DNA of 9,587 nucleotides from an uncultured Sphingomonas sp. (GTDB taxonomy: Bacteria > Pseudomonadota > Alphaproteobacteria > Sphingomonadales > Sphingomonadaceae): NCBI GenBank assembly GCA_934555855.1, contig CAKTFL010000050.1, positions 1 to 9,587 on the forward strand, read 5' to 3'. Position 1 is the first letter of the stretch. Every line of letters begins with the position of its first letter. A program made the position numbers and the translations under genes. Shown here one piece after another: positions 5,981 to 9,587 of the stretch. The notes under the pieces are model-generated. The model did no database searches. It worked only from the letters and a program-made list of their open reading frames with translations, and was not told where the DNA came from.

Positions 5981-6762
5981 GCCGCGTCCGCCTCGCCCGC
6001 CACCAGGCCGAACACCGCGCCCTCCGGGTCGGTCGCGACCAGCACCCGCTCGCCGGTCGGCACGACATGCGGACCGTGGAGAACGGTGCCGCCGCCGTCC
6101 TGGATCGCGGCAACCGCCGGGTCGATATCCGCGACGCGGAAATAATAGGTCCAGCCGGGCGGGAGACCGTCCTCGCTTCTGGTCATCATCGCGCCGACCG
6201 GCTGCCCGTCATGACCGAAAAAGCTGTACTCGCCCAACTCGCCCATCGGCATCGCGCCGGTCTTCTTCAGCCCGAAATGGCGGCCGTAAAAGGCGAAGGC
6301 GGCGTCCTGGTCGGTGGTGGCGAGTTCGTTCCACGAGACATGACCGACCCGGCCGTCGCGGGCGAAGCTGTGGCTGTCCTCCGGGCTGTCGCCGCGCATG
6401 ATGTAGACGGGCGCGCCGGACGGATCGGTGACCAGCGCGAAGCGGCTGACGTCCGGAATGTCGGTGGGCGGAACCATGACCCCGCCGCCGTCCTGCCGGA
6501 TCGCCTCGGCCTTCTCGTCCACGTCCGCGACGGAAATATAGCCGAACCAGGCGGGGCGGGCACCGCCGGCCAGCATGTTCCCGTCCAGCCGGAGCACTCC
6601 GCCGACCAGCCCGTCGCCCGCATCGATCATGCGATAATCCATCTCGCCATCGGGGCGCGGCCCGACCTGCCAGCCGATCACGGTGTCGTAGAAGCGCTTG
6701 GCGGCATCCGGGTCGGCGGTCATCAGCTCATACCAGATGAAGCTTCCTTCGCGACTGGGCAT
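5977..6762 (-). CDS. Two-domain VOC (glyoxalase-like) protein
   Basis: The 261-residue protein is a tandem of two VOC domains. Domain 1 (about 6-125) opens SFIWYELMTADPDAAKRFYDTVIGW and closes FALVTDPSGAPVYIMRG; domain 2 (about 139-256) opens GHVSWNELATTDQDAAFAFYGRHFG and closes VLVATDPEGAVFGLV. Such tandem proteins pack into a single module with the active cavity between domains; relatives include antibiotic-binding and hydroxylase-like proteins of actinomycetes. The ATG has a strong AAAGGAG (6776-6770) seven bases upstream that overlaps the DUF1428 stop codon, so it is in the same transcript with a 12-base gap. The stop overlaps the next gene by four bases. The substrate is unknown. Confidence 0.92.
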   Translation of the reverse strand: MPSREGSFIWYELMTADPDAAKRFYDTVIGWQVGPRPDGEMDYRMIDAGDGLVGGVLRLDGNMLAGGARPAWFGYISVADVDEKAEAIRQDGGGVMVPPTDIPDVSRFALVTDPSGAPVYIMRGDSPEDSHSFARDGRVGHVSWNELATTDQDAAFAFYGRHFGLKKTGAMPMGELGEYSFFGHDGQPVGAMMTRSEDGLPPGWTYYFRVADIDPAVAAIQDGGGTVLHGPHVVPTGERVLVATDPEGAVFGLVAGEADAA

Positions 6763-6774
6763 GGTCGTGCTCCT

Positions 6775-7116
6775 TTATTGGTCGACGATGATCTCGAACC
6801 CGCCGAAGATCATCCGCTTCATGTCGAACGGCGCGTCGTCGGACTGCATCCGCTGATCGGCCATGATCTTTTCCCAGCCCGCGTCGCGGATCGCCTTGTC
6901 GGGCCATTCGATCCAGGAGAAGACCACCGTCTCCCCGTCCTCCGCCGCCACCGCGCGGTACAGGTCGGTGCGTTCGCCACGGGGCACGTCGTCGCCCCAC
7001 GCCTCCACCACGCGGGCGGCGCCATGCTCCTTCACGAGGGCGGCGACGCCGGAGACGAAATTATGGTATGCGTCCCGGTCCCTCGCGGACGCGACGAACC
7101 CGTCGATATAGGCCAT
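6775..7116 (-). CDS. DUF1428 family protein
   Basis: The 113-residue product matches DUF1428: MAYIDGFV at the start, HGAARVVEAWGDDVPRGE (31-48), VVFSWIEWPDKAIRDAG (64-80) and the C-terminal APFDMKRMIFGGFEIIVD (95-112). The family has a dimeric alpha/beta-barrel (ferredoxin-like) fold similar to small monooxygenases of the ABM type, but no activity is established. The ATG at 7116 has AGGAGAG (7127-7121) just upstream. It sits 12 bases after the stop of the 30-residue membrane peptide and 12 bases before the two-domain VOC gene. Confidence 0.9.
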   Translation of the reverse strand: MAYIDGFVASARDRDAYHNFVSGVAALVKEHGAARVVEAWGDDVPRGERTDLYRAVAAEDGETVVFSWIEWPDKAIRDAGWEKIMADQRMQSDDAPFDMKRMIFGGFEIIVDQ

Positions 7117-7128
7117 GCTGCTCTCCTG

Positions 7129-7221
7129 TCAGGCGCCGGGGTGGTTATGCGCCCAGATGGTGATCGCCGTGAGCGTGAAACTCGCCGTGCCGAGAAGCCA
7201 GGGGGGCACGCGCCTCGTCAT
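7129..7221 (-). CDS. 30-residue single-pass membrane peptide (putative)
   Basis: This is a small frame of 30 codons plus TGA, below usual gene-calling size. Its ATG (7221-7219) overlaps the TGA of the upstream VOC gene as ATGA, and its TGA (7131-7129) lies 12 bases before the DUF1428 start, so it exactly fills an otherwise empty 101-base gap in the operon. The product begins MTRRVPPW, continues with one hydrophobic segment (about residues 8-23, WLLGTASFTLTAITIW) and ends AHNHPGA. Two arginines before the segment suggest the N-terminus stays in the cytoplasm. No strong Shine-Dalgarno precedes it, so translation would rely on coupling. The function is unknown; chance cannot be excluded for so short a frame. 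Confidence 0.5.
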   Translation of the reverse strand: MTRRVPPWLLGTASFTLTAITIWAHNHPGA

Positions 7222-7661
7222 GCCGCCCGCTGGTCCGCCTGTTGCTGGGCGGCCGGCTGCTGGAATGCCGCCACGTCCATCCACATCGGCTCCAGGATAT
7301 GACCGTCCGGGTCGGCAACCGCGCGCACGTACATGAAGCCCATGTCCTGCGGCGCGCGGACGTCCACCGTGCCGCCCGCCTGTTGCGCGCGGGCGGCGAA
7401 CGCGTCCACCTCGTCACGCCCGTCGAACGACAGCGCGAACAGGTGCGCGGTGACGGCGTGGCTGTCGGCGATCGGCCGCGGCGTGAAGCCGGCGAAGAAG
7501 TCATGGCCGAGCAGCATAAAGGTGATCGTGTCCGACCAGACCATCGCGGACGCGACGTCATTGGAGAAACGCGGGTCCTGTTCGAACCCGAGCCCCCGGT
7601 AGAAGCCGGTGGCGCGGGCGACGTCCGCGACGGGCAGGTTGACGAAGATCATCTTCCGCAC
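7218..7661 (-). CDS. VOC family protein, single domain
   Basis: The 147-residue product has the VOC pattern: IFVNLPVADVARATGFYRGLGFE (residues 5-27), a central VTAHLFALSF strand and DPDGHILEPMWMD near the end. It resembles the lactoylglutathione-lyase-like proteins of unknown function often found beside DUF1428 and DUF899 genes. The first-strand position where metal-dependent glyoxalases carry His or Glu is Asn here, so classical glyoxalase I chemistry is unlikely. The last 17 residues are Gln/Ala-rich (QQPAAQQQADQRAA) and probably disordered. The GTG start at 7661 is chosen over ATG 7652 because AAGGAG (7674-7669) is seven bases before it. It follows the DUF899 gene by 24 bases and overlaps the small peptide gene. 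Confidence 0.9.
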   Translation of the reverse strand: MRKMIFVNLPVADVARATGFYRGLGFEQDPRFSNDVASAMVWSDTITFMLLGHDFFAGFTPRPIADSHAVTAHLFALSFDGRDEVDAFAARAQQAGGTVDVRAPQDMGFMYVRAVADPDGHILEPMWMDVAAFQQPAAQQQADQRAA

Positions 7662-7685
7662 GGATTCGCTCCTTCTCTGCGGGGA

Positions 7686-8387
7686 TCAGTAATCGAGGCG
7701 GGGGTACCAATGCGGGTCGCGGCCCTGCGGCGTGCCGCTCCGATCGAGCAGCGTCCAGATCGGCATGAGGTCGGGCGCGCCGCGCGGGTCCTGGCCGGGA
7801 TCGGCGGTCCAGCCGCCCATCTCCGCCGACCAGAAATGCCGGATCGTGCCCTGAACCCTGGTGAAGACATGAAGGTTGGGGATGTCCGACCCGTCCTCCG
7901 CGATCGCGCCATAGTCGCGGCTGAACGCGCCGTCGGCGTCCTGATACAGCGGCAGGTGCCGCCAGCCGCGTTCCCGCTTGAAGGCGAGGAGGCGGTCGAT
8001 CGGCGCGCGGGCGGTTACCGCGAACGCGATCCGCTGGGTGATGTCGGGCACCTCTCCGTCCCAGGCCGCGAGCAGCGAGGAACACATCGGGCAGGGCCGC
8101 TCGCGCTGAGGGCCGAACATGTAGGTGTAGACGGCCAGCGTGTCGTGCGTCCCGAATAATCCGGCGACATCGGTCGCGCCACCCTCTCCGATGAAGCAAT
8201 AATCGCCGGTGACCGCGCCACCGGACGGAAGCCGGCGCCGCTCCTCCGCCACCGCCTCGATCTGGCGACGCAGCTCGATCTCCCGGACGAGGAGGGCGTT
8301 GCGGGCCTGGCGATAGGCATCGCTTTCGCCCGGCCAGCGGGTCGGATTGGCCCTGGCCAGCGTGGCGGCGCTTTTCAGCTGCGACAT
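7686..8387 (-). CDS. DUF899 thioredoxin-like protein
   Basis: The 233-residue product matches the DUF899 family: LVREIELRRQIEAVAEERRRLP (33-54), a FGTHDTLAVYTYMFGPQ strand (78-94) followed by the thioredoxin-type C99-P-M-C102, then FAVTARAPIDRLLAFKRERGWRHLPLY and a conserved C-terminal HFWSAEMGGW. The fold is thioredoxin-like and the CxxC pair could support redox chemistry, but no member activity is firmly known to me. The ATG at 8387 has GGGGAGAGG (8399-8391) directly upstream and is preferred to an in-frame ATG at 8411, which lies before that ribosome site. It is the first gene of the seven-gene operon and diverges from the HxlR regulator across 91 bases. Confidence 0.9.
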   Translation of the reverse strand: MSQLKSAATLARANPTRWPGESDAYRQARNALLVREIELRRQIEAVAEERRRLPSGGAVTGDYCFIGEGGATDVAGLFGTHDTLAVYTYMFGPQRERPCPMCSSLLAAWDGEVPDITQRIAFAVTARAPIDRLLAFKRERGWRHLPLYQDADGAFSRDYGAIAEDGSDIPNLHVFTRVQGTIRHFWSAEMGGWTADPGQDPRGAPDLMPIWTLLDRSGTPQGRDPHWYPRLDY

Positions 8388-8417
8388 CTGCCTCTCCCCA
8401 ATTTGCCACATCCGGGC

Positions 8418-8445
8418 CGATTCGGTTTGTTAAAGGTGCCGAACG
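8418..8445. promoter_or_regulatory. Candidate operator between DUF899 and HxlR genes
   Basis: TTCGG (8421-8425) and CCGAA (8439-8443) form an inverted repeat with 13 bases between, so arm centres are 18 bases apart, close to two helical turns. Flanking CG pairs extend it imperfectly. It lies in the 91-base divergent region where an HxlR dimer would be expected to bind to control both genes. HxlR operators vary, so this is only a candidate. No convincing sigma-70 pair could be placed on either strand. Confidence 0.35.
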
Positions 8446-8478
8446 AGATTACAAAAGACAACAAGGAAGTTAGTAAAA

Positions 8479-9159
8479 GTGACAAAAAGCGTAAATTCCG
8501 CCGAAAAGCGATGGTATCGGGACGCGTGCGGTGCCGCGCTGGCGATGGAGTTCGTCGGCGAGCGCTGGTCGCTGCTGGTGATCCGCGAGCTGATGTTCGG
8601 CCCGCGACGCTTCGGCGAGATCCGCGCCAACCTGCCGGGGATCAGCGCCAATATCCTGACGCAACGGCTTGCGGGGCTGGAGGAGGCGGGGCTGCTTCGC
8701 AGGCGGATGCTGCCCTCGCCGGCATCGGCGCAGGTCTATGAGCTGACGCCCTGGGGCCTTGAGATCGAGCCGGTGTTCCAGGCGCTGGGCCGCTGGGCGG
8801 TGCGGTCGCGCCGGCACGACCCGACCATGCCGCTGTCGCCCGCCTCTGCCATGCTGTCGCTTCGGACCATGCTGGACCCCGGCGCAATAGGCGACTGGCG
8901 GGCGAGGATCGGCTTTCGGCTGAGCGGCGATCGTTTCGTGGCGACGGTCGGTGACGGCGAGGTGGCGATCGAGCGCGCCGAGCCGGACGGGGCCGATGCC
9001 GTGGTCGAGACGGACACCACCACCCTGGTCTTCACGATTTATGGCAAGCGGCCGATTATGGAAGCGGAGGCTGACGGACGCGCGACCCTGACGGGGGATC
9101 GTGCCGCGTGGGAGCGGTTCGTGGAATTGTTCGCCCTGCCAGCGAAGCTGGACAATTGA
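8479..9159 (+). CDS. HxlR-type regulator with C-terminal SCP2-like domain
   Basis: The 226-residue protein has an HxlR winged helix at about 15-105: CGAALAMEFVGERWSLLVIRELMFGPRRFGEI, the recognition region ISANILTQRLAGLEEAGLLRRR, then the wing and YELTPWG. Residues of about 118-220 resemble an SCP2 sterol-carrier-like domain, a known HxlR fusion that may bind a hydrophobic ligand. Cys17 is its only cysteine and sits where redox-sensing HxlR proteins (YodB, HypR) have their reactive cysteine. The GTG start has AAGGAAG at 8463-8469, nine bases upstream. It diverges from the DUF899-SRPBCC operon and is its likely regulator. Expected action is as a dimeric repressor released by ligand or thiol oxidation; this is inference from the family. 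Confidence 0.9.
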   Translation: MTKSVNSAEKRWYRDACGAALAMEFVGERWSLLVIRELMFGPRRFGEIRANLPGISANILTQRLAGLEEAGLLRRRMLPSPASAQVYELTPWGLEIEPVFQALGRWAVRSRRHDPTMPLSPASAMLSLRTMLDPGAIGDWRARIGFRLSGDRFVATVGDGEVAIERAEPDGADAVVETDTTTLVFTIYGKRPIMEAEADGRATLTGDRAAWERFVELFALPAKLDN

Positions 9160-9183
9160 GATCGGGCCAAGCTGGACGGTTGA
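9139..9183 (+). repeat. In-frame tandem repeat of the regulator's 3' end
   Basis: AAGCTGGACAATTGA (9145-9159), which ends the HxlR gene, recurs as AAGCTGGACGGTTGA (9169-9183) with 13 of 15 bases alike. The period is 24 bases (eight codons), and each copy ends in TGA in the same frame: AKLDN-stop, then DRAKLDG-stop. This could be an old duplication of the gene's end that leaves a second, back-up stop, or a chance near-repeat. Confidence 0.55.
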
Positions 9184-9207
9184 TGCGGGAGCCCGCCTGC
9201 CCATAAA
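9180..9207 (+). promoter_or_regulatory. Possible sigma-70 promoter for cobS
   Basis: TTGATG (9180-9185) and CATAAA (9202-9207) are separated by 16 bases and each matches four of six consensus bases. Transcription would begin near 9214, giving a leader of about 60 bases. The intervening bases include a small GCGG/CCGC hairpin. It is the best pair seen in the 115-base gap, but weak. Confidence 0.3.
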
Positions 9208-9223
9208 GGGGTTGTGCTTAAAA

Positions 9224-9273
9224 CCAGTGCCGCCGCGCTGGACCCCGGCGCGCGTCGGGGTACAAGGAACCCC
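9224..9273 (+). promoter_or_regulatory. Structured cobS leader with two exclusive hairpins over the ribosome site
   Basis: A first hairpin pairs CCAGTG (9224-9229) with CGCTGG (9236-9241), with one G-U. Directly after it ACCCCG (9242-9247) pairs with CGGGGT (9256-9261). The same segment, as GGGGT (9257-9261), can instead pair with ACCCC (9269-9273), putting the Shine-Dalgarno AAGGA (9264-9268) in the loop. The two pairings exclude each other and could switch translation on or off. The gap is too short and lacks the landmarks for a cobalamin riboswitch. Confidence 0.35.
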
Positions 9274-9274
9274 T

Positions 9275-9587
9275 ATGACCGATCTGCCCAACAGCCTGCC
9301 CGACAGCCGCGAGGAGACGCTGCTCTCCGCTCCCGACAAGACCGTCAGCGTGCGCGACGTGTTCGGGATCGATGTCGACATGCAGGTGCCGGCCTTTTCC
9401 GAAGCGGACGAGCGGGTGCCGGACCTGGATCCCGCCTATGTGTTCGATCCCGACACGACGCTGGCGGTGCTGGCGGGCTTTGCCCACAACCGCCGCGTCA
9501 TGGTGCAGGGCTATCACGGCACCGGCAAGTCGAGCCATATCGAACAGGTGGCCGCCCGGCTGAAATGGCCGTGCATCCGGATCAACC
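9275..9587 (+). CDS. cobS: Cobaltochelatase subunit CobS, N-terminal part
   Basis: Only the first 104 residues are present; the gene runs off the window. The sequence MTDLPNSLPDSREE, then SVRDVFGIDVDMQVPAFSEADERVPDLDPAYVFDPDTTLAVL, is typical of CobS, and Walker A lies at 79-86 (GYHGTGKS). CobS is the AAA+ ATPase that with CobT drives insertion of cobalt into hydrogenobyrinate a,c-diamide by CobN in the aerobic cobalamin pathway; it forms a hexameric ring. The ATG at 9275 is preceded by AAGGA (9264-9268) six bases upstream. Walker B and the sensor motifs lie outside. From memory, cobT usually follows. The identity is confident. Confidence 0.93.
   Translation, partial: MTDLPNSLPDSREETLLSAPDKTVSVRDVFGIDVDMQVPAFSEADERVPDLDPAYVFDPDTTLAVLAGFAHNRRVMVQGYHGTGKSSHIEQVAARLKWPCIRIN

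Noticed and set aside
6067..7302. Long plus-strand frame (411 codons) opposite the VOC and DUF1428 genes
   Set aside because: It is antisense to several clearly recognised genes and its Gly/Ala/Arg/Val-rich product resembles nothing. Long open frames opposite genes are expected at this GC content.
9160..9274. Cobalamin riboswitch before cobS
   Set aside because: The gap is only 115 bases, shorter than a full B12 aptamer with expression platform, and no B12-box sequence was found.
4918..9274. Transposon or genomic-island boundaries around the VOC/SRPBCC cluster
   Set aside because: No integrase, transposase, tRNA gene, long flanking repeat or terminal inverted repeat was visible, so only the gene-order argument for insertion remains.
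8470..9381. Minus-strand frame of 303 codons opposite the HxlR gene and the start of cobS
   Set aside because: It covers two well-supported plus-strand genes and their gap, and the product is low-complexity Arg/Gln-rich with no family resemblance.

Overview
The window is GC-rich, densely coded bacterial DNA, most likely from a sphingomonad (Alphaproteobacteria, Sphingomonas or a close relative). This is inferred from the gene families (short-form HisG, BolA next to a J-domain protein, aerobic CobS cobaltochelatase, a TorF-like porin), from a promoter of the alphaproteobacterial general-stress (EcfG) type, and from the heavy use of 4-base stop/start overlaps. No search could be run, so the genus is an inference. 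No tRNA, rRNA, CRISPR array, insertion sequence or phage gene is visible.

Layout. Bases 1-714 (minus strand) hold the first codons of hisD and a complete short-form hisG. Bases 804-1192 hold a small acidic Ser/Asp-rich protein of 87 residues with its own terminator and a good EcfG-type promoter. A 344-base gap (1117-1460) holds that promoter and a long imperfect stem-loop. Bases 1461-2644 (plus) encode a small secreted protein of unknown function coupled to a TorF-like outer-membrane protein. Converging on this from the other side is the minus-strand set bolA, Nudix hydrolase, pirin (4288-2657), whose genes overlap end to end. A J-domain protein (4318-4917) diverges from bolA.

Bases 5016-8387 hold a seven-gene minus-strand operon: DUF899 thioredoxin-like protein, VOC protein, a 30-residue membrane peptide too short for routine gene calling, DUF1428 protein, two-domain VOC protein, PhnB-like VOC protein and SRPBCC/AHSA1 protein. 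It diverges from an HxlR-type regulator (8479-9159) that carries a C-terminal SCP2-like domain and a single cysteine at the redox-sensing position. The window ends inside cobS (from 9275).

How the genes may work together. The hisG-hisD pair is housekeeping histidine synthesis. From memory, bolA, the J-protein and cobS are often adjacent in alphaproteobacteria. Here the HxlR-controlled cluster of about 4.3 kb sits between the J-protein gene and cobS, which suggests an accessory module. The small-ligand-binding folds (VOC, SRPBCC, SCP2), a CxxC thioredoxin-like protein and a possible thiol-sensing repressor together suggest a response to a small reactive or hydrophobic compound. The compound and the chemistry cannot be read from the sequence.
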